Origin: Mnemiopsis leidyi
Taxonomy: Eukaryota > Ctenophora > Tentaculata > Lobata > Bolinopsidae
Length of the DNA: 64,000 nt
NCBI GenBank assembly: GCA_000226015.1
Contig: JH152989.1
Span: 383,918-447,917 of the forward strand
Direction: 5' to 3'
Shown here: positions 1 to 11,854 of the stretch, one piece after another
Layout of the letters: the number at the start of each line of letters is the position of its first letter
How positions within the stretch are numbered: the stretch's first letter is position 1
The notes under the pieces: generated by a model
The model's input: the letters and a program-made list of their open reading frames with translations, nothing else
Database searches by the model: none
What the model was told of the DNA's origin: nothing
Program-made: the position numbers and the translations under genes

Positions 1-5
1 TCACG

Positions 6-98
6 TACCCCAACCTCGACTTATTACCTGACCCCCCTTATTTCAGTACCCCAACCTGACTTGTTACCTGATCCCCTTATTTCAGTACCCCAACCTGA
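6..98 (+). repeat. Tandem triplication of an IDE 3' splice site
   Basis: A unit of about 40 bp, made of a pyrimidine tract, TTTCAG and the first exon bases TACCCCAACCTGA, occurs at about 6-46, 47-85 and from 86 into the exon. Two decoy copies of the acceptor junction therefore stand upstream of the one that continues into coding sequence. The left end is cut by the window edge, so more copies may exist. Confidence 0.8.
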
Positions 99-3000
99 GC
101 TACCTGACCTACCTCCTGGGATACGAGGGTAAGGGCTCCCTGTACCAGTACCTCTCTACGCGAGGCTACATCACCACTCTGATCTCCTCCATCAGCACTG
201 AGGCTCAGAACTTCGTCCTTGTGAGTGTCACGTGTGACCTCACTGAAACTGGTGAGAAACTTAAACTTCATGCAAATTCAATTTGTTTTGTTTAAGGAAT
301 ATAACAAGTCTTAGCTAGAAGTATCGTGCACCATTCTTCTTTTAGGGGTTATCCATTTGGTTGCGTCATTGATGGATCGGATAAGAATATTGCTCCAAAA
401 ATCTTTTCTACTGTGTTTTATTTCTAGGACGATAGTAAGAAATATTACTATACTGTTAGCTGAATGGGTAAACATTTTTCGTGACCTGATGAAAATGCTT
501 CTTGTGCGATGACAGAATGTTCTGTCATATGAATTAATCGTGTGTGTTGTATCACATAGTTATCACATTAGATAATTCTTTACCTGTCTCCTCTGATAAA
601 ATGATCAAATTTAAAAGGTAGATATCCTACTAAGGACACTTCATGACGCAACCAGGTGATCTCATTTTCGTAAAGGGCTGAACAAGTTTTCCTACTTCAG
701 GATTGAAGAAACCCAAGGAAATCGTAAAGGCACTGTTCCAATTTGTGAAGCGGGTAAAGGATAACGGTGTCAATGAGCAGCTTTGGAAGGAGAATAAGCA
801 GATTGACGAGCTCAAGTTTAAGTTTAAGGAGAAGGAAGATCCAGCGAATTATGCTAGGTTAGATTCAGAGTCTAGATTCAAATTCATCTGATTTTGAATT
901 TCCATAGTTTGCTCGTTATCGCTAACTAACAAGCGTATGTGTGAATTTTTGAGTATTCAAATTGTTATGTTGTCTAGTTTTGCTATCTTTATCATCTCCA
1001 ATAGTCAGTCACCATATTTATTCTCAATCTCATTTAATCTCAAAGAATATAAAATAACGACACAATTAAATTGCTGATAAGACAGAAAGCTTGTCCTGCT
1101 TTAAGTAGGAGATCTCCTCCCTGCTCCCAGCCTTTTCACCACCTCTCACAACCTCATTACTCATAACCTTGCTAGTCTGCTCTGGTTTATTACTTAATAG
1201 CACCACGTGCTCCTCCAGTATCGCGTATCCTTACTTTTCCCGACTGCTTGGTATTTATAGTAAAGTGAGATGAATCAAGAAAATTATACGATGGACCCCT
1301 GTCTTTTTTTGAGAAATAAAGTTTGAGGTAGAGATGGAGGGAGGCCGCAAAAGTAATAACTCCTCAATTACCTTTCTTCTTGCATAGTTAAAACTTTATT
1401 GGACTTCGATGCCGTGTTGAAACCTTAAATACGCGAATAAATTAGGCATATATTTAACTCATTGAGAAGTCATGAAGTTCGTTTTTGCGTGTCAGCGTCA
1501 TGTAACCCTACCTCCTGGGAAGAAAAGAATGGTATGTTAGCAGCCTAATTCCATTGTTAGCTGTGGGGGAGAAAATTAAGGCAAGTTGCCTACTTTTATA
1601 ATCGAGAAAAAAATCTCATACCCACATCACCTCAATTTAGCACAATATATTGCACCCACAACTACATAACACACCCTTTAACAATCAGTGCACACCTCTG
1701 GGAGTCGATCTTGCACACCCTCTCTTTCCAGCACGATATAAACCTCTCACCCTCTCTTTCCAGCACGATATAAACCTCACGCCCTATCTTTCCAGCACGA
1801 TCTCGGCTCAGATGGCCCGAGTAACGGACCCACGTGACTACCTGGACCCTCCCTCGCGCCGCATATATAACCAGACACTGGAGGAAGAGATCATGGCTCA
1901 CATCACCCCTGACAACTTCAACATGTACATCAGCTCTCTCAAACTCAGCCCTGACAGCATAACTGTGTACGGTCCTCAGCTCACTGAGGTATGTGTGTGG
2001 TTTGAAGTAATTTGGAAGTTGTTACTAGAAATAGATACTATCATTAGAGCTCGTTAGGTGTTCTTGTACAAATCAAACAGCGGAATCTGGTCTTTTGCGA
2101 TCTGGGTATAACTCATCAACTTCACATCAATAGATTTTTGAAGTTCAGAATCTTGATCATCAGCAAAAACCTTTTGAGATTCTAAGGTTTTACACTTTAT
2201 ATGTTATTCTAGTCATCTTTATACTTATCCTGAAATTCTTATCGATTGTATCACAAAATCAACTTGAATATTTGCGATGCTGATCATGAGCTTAATCTTT
2301 AAGAATGGCAAATTTATCCGGTCTTACATCATTGTTGAAAGTTGACCGAGAAACTAGAGTTGCCTTTTTGTTACTTGATGAAATATTTGACATGTTCTTT
2401 AGCTACTTGCAGTTAGAAAGTAGGAAAGTTACAAAATTGTAAAAATAGATTTGTCACAGTTAGATCTTTTAGATATTCAATTACTTAAGTTATGTGCCAA
2501 TCTAAGGTTTCCTGCGTGAGTATCGGATAGATCAGAAGCAAGGTTTTGACATGAGAAACTTTCCCAGTACCTCGATTTAAAGATTTGACCAAAAACCATG
2601 CCGTAACTAATTTCTCTCTATGATGTTTGGCAGTCTTTTAGACAGGAAGTTGGTGCGACAAGGTTATCAAAATTTGCCAAATTTCTATCACATCCCAACC
2701 AAACATTGAGTCGCCACCTAAAAGACTTCTCTCCTTCAGAAAGAGAAGTGGTACAACACGCCATACCGGAACCTTCAGATAGAGCAGTCAGACATTACAA
2801 ACTGGGAAAATGTTGATCTGGATGACGACTTGACCCTACCGGAGACGAATCCCTTCATTCCTGACGATTTTAACATGAAGGAGTATGAGGGCACTGCTAA
2901 ACCTGTAACTGTTGATGCTCCGGAGGGTGGGTGTTTTGTTTGTGAGGGGGATTGTTATAGTTGTATAGTATATTGTAGTATAGTATAGAACTATGGAAGT

Positions 3001-6000
3001 ATAGTAGTGGTATTATAGTAGTAGTATAGTAAAGTTGTATGATGAAAGTTATAGTTAGATAAGAACAGCTGTTAAGTACTAGTTCCATACTTACTAGCAA
3101 TTATAGTTTATCTGTCGCTTAATTTATCATGGAAAATGTAGAACTTAAACTTGCTAGAAATTAGAGCACCGTTGTTTACTATACTGCGAATTACACAGAC
3201 ATTCGAGCTACAAACCAAGTTCATACAAACAGCCTTCCTCTGTTTAAAATTTATTGGAACTCGTCCAACAATCTATCACCGTCTTATCCCTACATTGGAA
3301 CCCTATGTGCTGGAATTGTTCCAACAATCTGACACCGTCTAATTCCGTACAATCCAGTGTAACAGCGTCTACTTCTCAGTGTCTGATATGACCGTGTGGT
3401 GGTACCAAGACGAGGAGTTTAACCAGCCTAAGATCTACATGGGATGTCGGGTACAACCTACTCCCTCCAAACCTTCTGTAGAATCAGCCCTTCTCTCCGA
3501 GATGCTATCAAGTAAGTGTTCCCGGCTTATTTGCTTAGCCATAAAGTTATTAACATTTTGTACTTGTTGAACGTAAATTTGGTAAAAAAAACTGCGGTAA
3601 GCCCGGCGGTTAGTGAATTGCCGGATCATTTTAAACAGAATGACCCCAGACATATTTGGGTTTTAAAGTCGGTAGTGCTTGAATCCTGTCCTACTAACTT
3701 CAACCTGACGGTTTAAAATGCTTGAATCCTGTCCTACTAACTTCAACCTGACGGTTTAAAATGCTTGAATCCTGTCCTACTAACTTCAACCTGACGGTTT
3801 AAAATGCTTGAATCCTGTCCTACTAACTTCAACCTGACGGTTTAAAATGCTTGAATCCTGTCCTACTAACTTCAACCTGACGGTTTAAAATGCTTGAATC
3901 CTGTCCTACTAACTTCAACCTGACGGTTTAAAATGATTGTGACATCCCCACTTCACAGCCGTGTTCCAACGCGAAACCTCTGAATCGCTCTATCCTGCCG
4001 TATCTGTGGACTACAGCATAGGTATACTGTTTGACGACTACTGGGTCATCACTCTCTCTGGATTCTCGGATGAAGCCAAGGTAAATAGTAAAAATGATTG
4101 GTTGCTTTGACAACTTGGTTTTAGATTTAGAAGCGAAATTTGCTGTGCTTGAGTTCCCAAAATTGATTACTGTCATCTACTTAGTTAACCATCACACTCT
4201 TGCTTGATTATAACGTTATTTGTTATAGAGGTTCGGCAATTTCCTACCAATACAATATTTCGCTACTTTAAAGAATCAACCGAGGCCCATCGGTCACCCT
4301 CACAATAGGCTTGTTAGCCAAGCTTACAGTTCGCTGATAATTAACAGTCTGGTTCTCATACAGTAAACCAGTATCATGAGACATCGCCACAATCCTCCTA
4401 CCAGACGTGACTGATCTTTGAGCAGCAGTAACCATCAGGGAAACATGATTGTTGTCTTTTGATAAAGCAAGCTATTTCCATTCTTTTATTATGATTATGT
4501 TATTTGATAATGGAATAGGAGCAGTCGCCTTGTTAAGTCACTAGTTAATTCTCCAATAACGCCCTGATCAACATATAATGATCTGCTTCTGGTGGCAACT
4601 AACTCAGGTTCCTAATAGAGAGCAGTGTAGCCTAAATACTAAAATATCTTAGCAAAATATTGCTGCTGTAAATGATGAGAAACTGTCGATTAAAGGCAAT
4701 TATAATAGATTAATAATTGTCTCACGGTAAGGAAGGATAAAGGGCCAGTTGCTTGTGCTGGAAAGAGTTGTCGGAATGTCGGCTGTCACTAAACTTGAAT
4801 AGTCCTGAAGTTCCCGGCAAAAACGTGAGAAGTTTATATCAAATAATATACCTCAAATCCTGGAAAAGAAATTTAAGTCCCCTCGCACGATTACTTTGTT
4901 TTACTACTTTGTTTCAATTCATTTTGTGCCACGAGACTTTTTAATTAGTCACCTGGTGCCACAGTGTTTTACAATTGTTCACCAGGAGACTTAGGCTCCA
5001 ACCTTGCGCGTCCTCAGATAAAACCCCAAAAATTTCTAGGATTCAAACTTAGGATCTGTATAATTGGCAAAAACACTTACAAAAAATTGGACTCAGCAGT
5101 TTTAAGACTTCGCTTAGGTCCGCCCACTCTAACTTTTTGTCCAAGGCTTCATTAAGACGAACACTAAACTGCACTTTTTTACTCCTGAGTCTAGTGGTCA
5201 GCCCTCAATTGGAAGCCTCACATTTTAAGCTAAACCGAGTATTGAAGACTGAAGTATTATTTAAGCGTAGGTTTCTCCGACCGAACCTCTTTAAACACTC
5301 CCACAAACTGTAAAGTTTGAGCTGTGACCAGTTGGCGTTCCATCTAGGATATATCTTATTTTCTAAGTCTTCGGAGTGATGATGTTTTGCCAGCTTTGCT
5401 TGCACTTGCTATTATGCCGCAGGAGTTTTAAAAAGTGGAACAATCTATCATAAAAACTCCCAAAAATCCTTCAGGCTTCAATAATTTAGGATTATCGCGT
5501 TAAAAAATTGATTTTATGTCTTAAGTCCATTCTGACATGACAAATTCAGGTGAAGAAGGTGATTGAAAGCGGTTTAGATTCGTTGTTCCAGCTCAACTTT
5601 GCTCAAGACGATGAACACTTTAACGCCACTGTCCGGGAGCCCATGAGGAAGGAGTATGTGAACGTTCAGAACTGGATGCCTGCTCAACTCAGTCGTAGAT
5701 ACGCCAAGTACGTCTGGTTTCTGTCATCTGAAAGCTACACGGAATTTATGTCTCTAATTATAAAACCAGTTAACGAAACTTCTCTTTAACAACAAATCTG
5801 ATACTCAAAGTAACAGTGAATTTTCTGACTCCTGAATCCTCATCAAGTATTCGCGGATCCAAGAACCCAGCACACTCGTGATATACTCTTTTTACCGCAG
5901 AATGGTCCAAGATGAGAATCTCTACACGTCCCAGGACGCCCTGGACAAGATAGACTCCCTCACTCAACAAGATATCCAGGATCTTAGAGACAACTTCCTC

Positions 6001-8441
6001 AACAACATCGCTATAGACTGCTCCATCATGGGCAATGTGGTCAGACAGCAAGCTGCTGAGTACGCTGAGATCTTGAAGAATAAACTCGTCACTGGGGCAG
6101 GTAATTAGTTTGCTAGTTCTTAATTTCTACGAGCGGACTGGACCAATTTAATAATTGATAAGATCTATAAGTTATGGACTGGTTGTAGTAGTAGTCTTGT
6201 CCTAGTAGTGAAATAGTTTTAGTAGTAAACTAGTTCTAGAGGTAAACTAGTTCTAGTTTGAAAAAGGTTGTACAATTGTGCTAGGATTTCACAAAAAAGG
6301 CATCAAACGTTGAAATGTTTGTTGCTAATAACCGATTTAAATTTTAGTTTAAGCTTATCTTGACGTTTGTGTATCCCATCAGATGGTGGTTCTACAATTG
6401 TGAAGGAGGACCGACTCGCCTCCTACATCTACCCAGTCTTTAAGTTACCTGTAAACACCACCCTGGTCATCAGAAAGAAGGTCCTGAACCCTGACGAGCC
6501 AAACTCTGGGGTTCTTACTCAGTTTCAGGTTTGCGTTGGTTTGTTGTGTCCTGTTGTTGTGTCCTCCAGACTCCTGTTGGGCCCTGTTGTTGTGTCCTCC
6601 AGACTCCTTTTATGTCCTGGTGTTGTCAGTTGTGTCTTTCAGACTCGTGTCATGTCTTGTTGTTGTGTCCTCAAGACTCGTGTTGTGTCCTGGTGTTGCG
6701 TCCTCCAGACTTGTGTTGTGTCTTCACCTAACAGCATCACAAAAGCGAAATGAGTAATATACCGATTTGCAGATTGGTCCAAAAGAGTCAAACGGTCCGT
6801 ACACCGACAAACTGCCGTACCATCGTTACGTCCTGGCAACATTGCTGGGTCTCATGATGAGGGAGCCTTGTTTCAACTACCTGAGAACCCAACAACAACT
6901 AGGATATGTTGCCAGCTGCTTTGAGGAGGAGTACAAGGATATCATGGTGTTCAATATTCTTGTTCAGGGATCTAGGGAGGACGCGGGAGCCTTCGTCATC
7001 GCTGAACAGTTCGTTTTTGTGTCTTCGTCATATCTTAGCTTAGGGTGTTTTTTGATGTAAATAGCTACCGTTTCTTAGTAATTTCTGTATGGACATAAAG
7101 AAATGATTTAAATTATTGTGGCCGCCCCGCCACCAATGAGAACTTTTATATTTTTACGTTTTAGTCTAAAGATGTATATTTTCAGGCAGGACATATTTGT
7201 CGACCTTCAGTACGACAAATTTGTCAATCAGAGCAATACAGACGATGGCCAGAAGTTGTGGCAGGACATCAAAGTTGCTTTGAGGAAGCAGATCGAGGAA
7301 AAGCCCATTAGTTTATCAGGTATCTTAAAAATACGATTTATGAGCACCGTTGTCTGCAGAAAAACATGCTAGGTTTAATTTGTTGCTGGCTCGGGGTCCC
7401 TGGCATACTATTTGACATTCGCTATACATAATGATTATGATACAGCATGAAACTGTAAATAGTTATAAAAACATCTACTTATTATAACATCTACTGCGTT
7501 CTAGTTGATTGAACATTCTTTTATTTTTTATTTCTTACTACTCTCTGATTTTAACCATGATACGGCCGCCAAGCAAATAAACAAAGTATTTGACTAAATA
7601 CCTAGCTGTATCCTTGACGTGCGTGCTCTTGACCTGCCACTTCCATACGTCAGTACATTTTTTCTACTCCTAGTACAATTATCTGGTAAGCAGAACTGGC
7701 AACAGTATTTCTGCGGTGGCCTGGACTCTGATTAGACAGCCAATTTATTAAAATTCCCCCAGAAAAGAACACTCAGCTTAACAAGGAGATCTTCTCGCCG
7801 ACCCGAGATTTTGAGCGGAAAGAGAAGAAAGTCAAAGCCCTGGAGACGGTTACTATGGATGACTTCCTTGAGTTCTACAGACGGTATCTGATGAGCGAAA
7901 ATAGGCGTAAAATTTCGTCTCAGGTACGTGAGAATTCTTCAGCAGATAACGACACCTTTCAAATTCCATGTTTGATGCTGCTACTGTCATGCGATAAGTT
8001 CTTCAAATTCCTCTATCGAGCGGCTTACTTTTTAACCAAAGAACTACTAGTACTATGCAGTTTTCTGCTGCAAAGCATATTCAAAGCTATTAGCCTATTT
8101 CACGGCTTTGAATTCCTAAAACTAAAACGAGTTTATTTGACTGGACAATACTTATGTCAAATTTTCTAAAACGTCAGAAACTTATCAAACTTAGCTTTGT
8201 CTAAGAAATCGGCCGAAAAGGCCACCTTTACAGAATTTTGATTAGAAATTTGGCCTAACAGTCTATTATCAATTACTATCAATAGTTCAGATGGAGACAC
8301 AAACAATTGCCATGTTTACAGGTTTACGGAAAGGACGATGATATGCCCATCACGGTCGACGCAAGCAAAGGGGAAGTCCTAGTCACCGATATTCAGACTT
8401 TCAGAGCAGGCCTGTCCGAGAGATTTGCCAAAGACGAATAA
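86..8441 (+). CDS. IDE: Insulin-degrading enzyme (M16A metallopeptidase), 3' part
   Basis: Thirteen exons can be joined with consistent phase: 86-251, 701-857, 1796-1988, 2740-2926, 3380-3511, 3959-4080, 5550-5707, 5901-6100, 6383-6528, 6773-7008, 7186-7319, 7763-7923 and 8322-8441 (TAA). They give about 703 residues, against roughly 1,019 for the human enzyme, so the N-terminal part with the HxxEH zinc motif lies left of the window. Recognisable stretches are GYEGKGSL, KWYNTPY, NPFIPDDFNM, WWYQDEEF and EPCFNYLRTQQQLGYV; they match IDE better than its relative nardilysin. The enzyme cleaves insulin, amyloid-beta and other short peptides inside a closed chamber formed by its two halves, mostly in the cytosol. 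Several introns carry tandem repeats at or next to splice sites (separate entries). The third exon's acceptor, the 5707/5901 junction and the 7008/7186 junction were chosen by phase and family alignment. Confidence 0.9.
1719..1800 (+). repeat. 32-bp tandem repeat of an IDE 3' splice site
   Basis: The motif CTTTCCAGCACGAT occurs three times with AG at 1730-1731, 1762-1763 and 1794-1795, exactly 32 bp apart. Only the last is followed by sequence that aligns to IDE. A 32-nt unit is not a multiple of three, so use of an upstream AG would shift the frame. Confidence 0.85.
3676..3933 (+). repeat. 43-bp minisatellite, six copies, in IDE intron
   Basis: Six apparently identical 43-bp units start at 3676, 3719, 3762, 3805, 3848 and 3891 and end just before the acceptor at 3957-3958. 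Each unit contains CCTACTAACTTCAACC, so it brings a perfect TACTAAC branch-point consensus. The array sits where the branch point and pyrimidine tract of this intron should be. Confidence 0.9.
6543..6725 (+). repeat. Degenerate minisatellite in IDE intron
   Basis: Irregular repeats of TGTTGTGTCCTCCAGACT start soon after the donor at 6529. Each copy carries a CCTCCAG acceptor-like core. It produces several overlapping open frames on both strands that are not genes. Confidence 0.7.
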
Positions 8442-9347
8442 AAAATATCTACAAATGTTCGTAGCATGAAAATGAGAATTGTGTCAGGAAAAGGTTACGT
8501 CTCAGACATAATCATTCGTATCAAAAGCACCACAGATGAATAGTCACTGATTTCGTGATGTGGGTTATGTTTCACTTTCATGTATATGAGCTGATTTGTT
8601 TCATATTTAATGCTTTGAGGAATAGTTCCCTAGTAAATTATTGTTGCTATTTTTATGCGGCAATTTTTATGTTGATATATGTCATGGTTGCATTTAAACT
8701 GTGATCAATTGATGATTACTGATTTTTATATATTGTTTAGGTATATTTTTGACTAAGGCATGATTATTCGCAGAGTATGGAACAAAATTAATGAAAGCAT
8801 TATCGATCGGTTTCACTACTTTTTTCTATTACCACCCTTGCTGTTTATCAATACTTTTGTTCCGCACTGTTGTCGTTGAGTTCAAGTCCTAGAATTTTGT
8901 ATCATCAGATGCAGGCATTCTTGTAAAAACGGTTTGTCAACTTGGTATAAATTTGATTGGTATGCAGAACGTTCGATTTCATTTTTACAACTATTTTATA
9001 ATGTTCAAAACGTTTGGGTTATTTTAGTCTTGGTAAAATTAAAAATTTTTAAGTTCGTTCACGAATTAAGCTTGTTTGTAATTATATCAATGATTCTAAG
9101 CTAAGTGACTGAAAAAAATTTTGACTTTGAGTTAATAACTTGAATTGACCAAATTCAACATCAGAGGTGTAATTTTTCAAAATGATCTCTCACAGTAACA
9201 GTAATGAAATGACGACATTGATTTATTGATGCAGTAATGATGGTGAATTACATTTTTATTTATGTTTAAGTTTTAAAGATGTTTATTCCTGTAATGGAGA
9301 ATGATGTCCATGATAACAAATTAAACAAATGCCAAACAGTATCATGG
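8442..9347. other. IDE 3' UTR and spacer, no further gene seen
   Basis: AT-rich sequence after the IDE stop codon. AATAAA overlaps the stop region (AATAAAAAAT at 8438). I see no conserved open frame on either strand. Confidence 0.6.
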
Positions 9348-9405
9348 CCGAGCGATTCAATTCATGTCGAATGTCCGGACATTCGACATGAATTGAATCG
9401 CTCGG
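9348..9405. repeat. Perfect 58-bp palindrome without spacer
   Basis: The left arm begins CCGAGCGATTCAATTC and the right arm ends GAATTGAATCGCTCGG; the two 29-nt arms meet at TCC|GGA with no mismatch and no loop. It lies in AT-rich spacer between IDE and the MITE nest. It could be a fold-back element or an inverted duplication made during replication or library preparation. Confidence 0.95.
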
Positions 9406-9499
9406 AAAATCAAAATGAAATTCAAAGTATGCTTTAGTTTTACTTTTAGTTAATTCATAAGTAAATTAGTATTACTAGTACTACTTTATATAGTATTAA

Positions 9500-9660
9500 T
9501 TGGGGGTTGTGAGCAAGCAAACACGAAGCTACAGGATCTATATCTGCCGATCTGGCATGTGAATCAATCAGAGGATCGGTTGGAAAATAAGGGGACTAGA
9601 GCGGGAATTGAACTCACCACCTCCAGTTATCCGTACTGTTACTTAACCACTATAAGTATA
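9500..9660 (-). mobile_element. tRNA-related SINE-like element
   Basis: On the minus strand 9590-9655 reads like a degenerate tRNA: an A-box-like TAGTGGTTAAGTAACAG followed by a B-box-like GAGTTCAATTC. These are the two internal RNA polymerase III promoter parts. The cloverleaf is incomplete, so this is more likely a SINE head than a working tRNA. The body boundaries are uncertain. Confidence 0.45.
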
Positions 9661-9893
9661 AATATAAACTGCCCAGGCCTGCTCACCTCAATTTTACCGA
9701 CCTGTCCCCGTCTATCAATATTATCGACGCGATTTCACAACTGTACATCCAATTCTGAATTCACTTGCTACACAGTGTGACTGTGTGTAAATGTAATGTA
9801 CAGTGTACAGGTACAAATGTAAATTTTGTTGGAAGCAATTAGCAATTGGAACTAAGTGTTTTTTATACACCTTTGCTTGTACAGTGTACAGCA

Positions 9894-9970
9894 TTGACGA
9901 GATGATATCCGTCAGGAGAGCAGCAAGCTCCGAGCCGCGCGCGAGTCGGGTAACACTAACACCTCGACAA
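9894..9970. mobile_element. MITE family 1 copy, 77 bp, 9-bp target duplication
   Basis: The element runs from TTGACGAG to CTCGACAA, imperfect terminal inverted repeats. It is flanked by an exact 9-bp direct repeat TGTACAGCA (9885-9893 and 9971-9979). The inside is CG-rich (GAGCCGCGCGCGAGTCGGG), unlike the AT-rich flanks. The element is too short to code for anything, so it must depend on a transposase elsewhere. Confidence 0.85.
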
Positions 9971-10072
9971 TGTACAGCACTGCCATTTATGATTAAACGG
10001 GCGATGCGAGTCTATGGTCTAGAAATGCGTGATGGCCACGCCAGTCGCGTGCGTTCAGTGCACATGGTTAGG

Positions 10073-10164
10073 TTTCTCGAGGTGTTACCCAACTCGCACG
10101 CGGCTCGTAGCTTGCTGCTCTCCTAACGTTTCGTTAGAACGTTAGACGGATATCATATCGTCAA
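10073..10164. mobile_element. MITE family 1 copy, opposite orientation
   Basis: Reads CTCGAGGTGTTACCC to TATCGTCAA, the reverse of the copy at 9894. GGTTAGGTT occurs on both sides, consistent with a target duplication, although the exact left end is ambiguous. Confidence 0.7.
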
Positions 10165-10172
10165 GGTTAGGT

Positions 10173-10235
10173 TTGTCTGACTTTGTCCGACCCTCATTCG
10201 AATAAAATGACAGGAGGGTGCGCGCTGCCGTACAA
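10173..10235. mobile_element. MITE family 2 copy, about 63 bp
   Basis: Runs from TTGTCTGACTTTG to TGCCGTACAA and is flanked by GGTTAGGT on both sides (10165-10172 and 10236-10243; a ninth matching A is shared with the element end). It is distinct from family 1 inside but has similar TTGT/ACAA ends. Confidence 0.75.
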
Positions 10236-10497
10236 GGTTAGGTCAACTCTCACTCATTTTATTTTCTGCCCTGGCTTGTGATCTCACATTGTGATCCATT
10301 TCACGTGGAGGCTGCCGCTTTGCAGTTATTTGACTTTGTCAGACGTTGCCTGACCTTAGACCTGCTGCGGCGAAAAATTGAAAATGCAAAATGGGCCGCA
10401 ACACAAGGTAAGTCCAACCTTTATTCGAGGCGAGAATAAAATGACTTGAGGGTGTGCGATGATGTACAATATTGACGAGATTATATCCCATATCCGT

Positions 10498-10584
10498 TTG
10501 ACGAGATGATATCCGTCTAACGTTCTAACGAAACAAAACGAAGCAAACTACGAGCCGCGCGCGGGTCGGGTAACACCTCGACAA
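10498..10584. mobile_element. MITE family 1 copy inserted in a family 1 variant
   Basis: TTGACGAG to CTCGACAA, flanked by ATATCCGT on both sides (10490-10497 and 10585-10592). The target lies inside the older element at 10472. Confidence 0.8.
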
Positions 10585-10597
10585 ATATCCGTCTACC

Positions 10598-10674
10598 TTG
10601 TACGGCAGCGCGCACCCTCCTGTCATTAAATTCCCTCTATTCGCTTCGAATGAGGGTCGGACGAAGTCAGACAA
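10598..10674. mobile_element. MITE family 2 copy nested in family 1
   Basis: Reverse orientation relative to the copy at 10173 (TTGTACGGCAGCG to AAGTCAGACAA). It is flanked by an exact 9-bp repeat CCGTCTACC (10589-10597 and 10675-10683), which is family 1 sequence. Confidence 0.85.
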
Positions 10675-10903
10675 CCGTCTACCGTTCTGACAAAACAATC
10701 CCGTTCAGCTCAGCTTTGAGCTGCGAGAGTCGGGAATCACCGCGCCGCGACAATTTCAACTTCGCAGCAGTAGGGTTAGGCTTGTTTCACGTTGTGACCC
10801 TTTTCAAAAAATTTTTAAAAATTTGAAATTTTTTTGAAATAGGCCCCCCCTTCGGGGCGTGGCCGCGCGCGCCGGAGGTTGACGAGATGATATCCGTCTA
10901 ACG

Positions 10904-11193
10904 NNNNNNNNNNNNNNNNNNNNNNNNNNNNNNNNNNNNNNNNNNNNNNNNNNNNNNNNNNNNNNNNNNNNNNNNNNNNNNNNNNNNNNNNNNNNNNNNN
11001 NNNNNNNNNNNNNNNNNNNNNNNNNNNNNNNNNNNNNNNNNNNNNNNNNNNNNNNNNNNNNNNNNNNNNNNNNNNNNNNNNNNNNNNNNNNNNNNNNNNN
11101 NNNNNNNNNNNNNNNNNNNNNNNNNNNNNNNNNNNNNNNNNNNNNNNNNNNNNNNNNNNNNNNNNNNNNNNNNNNNNNNNNNNNNNNNNNNNN
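10904..11193. other. Assembly gap (290 N) with duplicated edges
   Basis: The sequence before the gap (about 10843-10903) and after it (about 11194-11256) is nearly the same: a C-run, a GGGGCGTGGCCGCGCG stretch, CCGGAGG and the start of a family 1 MITE. The gap was probably placed between two overlapping contig ends. Confidence 0.8.
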
Positions 11194-11232
11194 GCCCCCC
11201 CCTTCCGGGGGCGTGGCCGCGCGCGCCGGAGG

Positions 11233-11321
11233 TTGACGAGATGATATCCGTCTAACGTTCTAACGAAACGAGGAGAGCAGAAAACTGCGAGCCGCGCGCG
11301 GGTCGGGTAACACCTCGACAA
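11233..11321. mobile_element. MITE family 1 copy, 8-bp target duplication
   Basis: TTGACGAG to CTCGACAA, flanked by an exact GCCGGAGG on both sides (11225-11232 and 11322-11329). It is the cleanest full-length copy: about 89 bp including TCCGTCTAACGTTCTAACG and a CG-rich 3' half. Confidence 0.85.
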
Positions 11322-11357
11322 GCCGGAGGCTGCCGCTTCGCGGCAGCAGGGCTAGGC

Positions 11358-11455
11358 TTGACGAGATTATATCCGTCTAACGTTCTAACGTCTAACGTTC
11401 TAACGAAACGATCTCGTTCAGCTTTAGCTGCGTGAGTCGGGTATCACCGCGACAA
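11358..11455. mobile_element. MITE family 1 variant, 8-bp target duplication
   Basis: TTGACGAG to CACCGCGACAA, with an internal duplication of GTCTAACGTTCTAAC. It is flanked by exact GGCTAGGC (11350-11357 and 11456-11463). Confidence 0.85.
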
Positions 11456-11622
11456 GGCTAGGCAACGTGTAGCAAGGTTAGGCAACGTCTAGCAAGGCCT
11501 GGGGACGGTTTAAAAATTTTAGACGCGCGTCGCTGGCCGTCGAACATTAAAACCAATATACTTATTATAGTCCGTGCATGCGCGCGGCTCCATAATTCGG
11601 ACAGGTCGCTCATGCAGACATG

Positions 11623-11651
11623 CATCTCTTTCTCTTTCTCTCTCTCTCTCA
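11623..11651. repeat. CT microsatellite
   Basis: A run of TCTCTTTCTC and then pure CT repeats. Confidence 0.9.
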
Positions 11652-11673
11652 CATAAGTGAGCTGGGGGCCTGT

Positions 11674-11726
11674 TTGACGAGATGATGTCCGTCTAACGAG
11701 CCGCGAGTCGGGTAACACCTCGACGA
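11674..11726. mobile_element. Short internally deleted MITE family 1 copy
   Basis: TTGACGAGATGATGTCCGTC joins directly to GAGCCGCGAGTCGGGTAACACC and CTCGACGA, about 53 bp. No target duplication is seen. Confidence 0.6.
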
Positions 11727-11854
11727 AGCTTCGCTGCTCGCTGGCGTTTCGTTACACGTTAGAACGGTAGCCGTAGCCGTATACAATTACAATATCGTCA
11801 ATCGCTGTCACGCGTTTCAAAGAAAAAAAAATCACTTGGTACAACGGGTTCGGA

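Larger units (their letters stand above)
10472..10753. mobile_element. MITE family 1 variant split by two later insertions
   Basis: The outer element begins TTGACGAGATTATATCC and ends ACCGCGCCGCGACAA. Its inside is interrupted by a family 1 copy (10498-10584) and by a family 2 copy (10598-10674), each with its own target duplication. No matching repeat is visible outside the outer ends. Confidence 0.7.

Noticed and set aside
3676-3933. CRISPR-like array
   Set aside because: The repeats are directly adjacent with no unique spacers, in an animal intron.
86-8441. Nardilysin instead of insulin-degrading enzyme
   Set aside because: No acidic insertion is seen in the available part, and several stretches (FKEKEDP, NWENVDL...FIPDDF, RTQQQLGYV) match IDE more closely. 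The missing N-terminal part could still change this.
10815-11321. 168-codon minus-strand frame across the N gap
   Set aside because: Most of it is Ns, and the rest is translated MITE sequence.
11460-11500. Telomere-like GGTTAGG repeats
   Set aside because: The GGTTAGG and GGCTAGGC words around the MITEs are scattered single copies and partly target duplications, not a tandem telomeric array.
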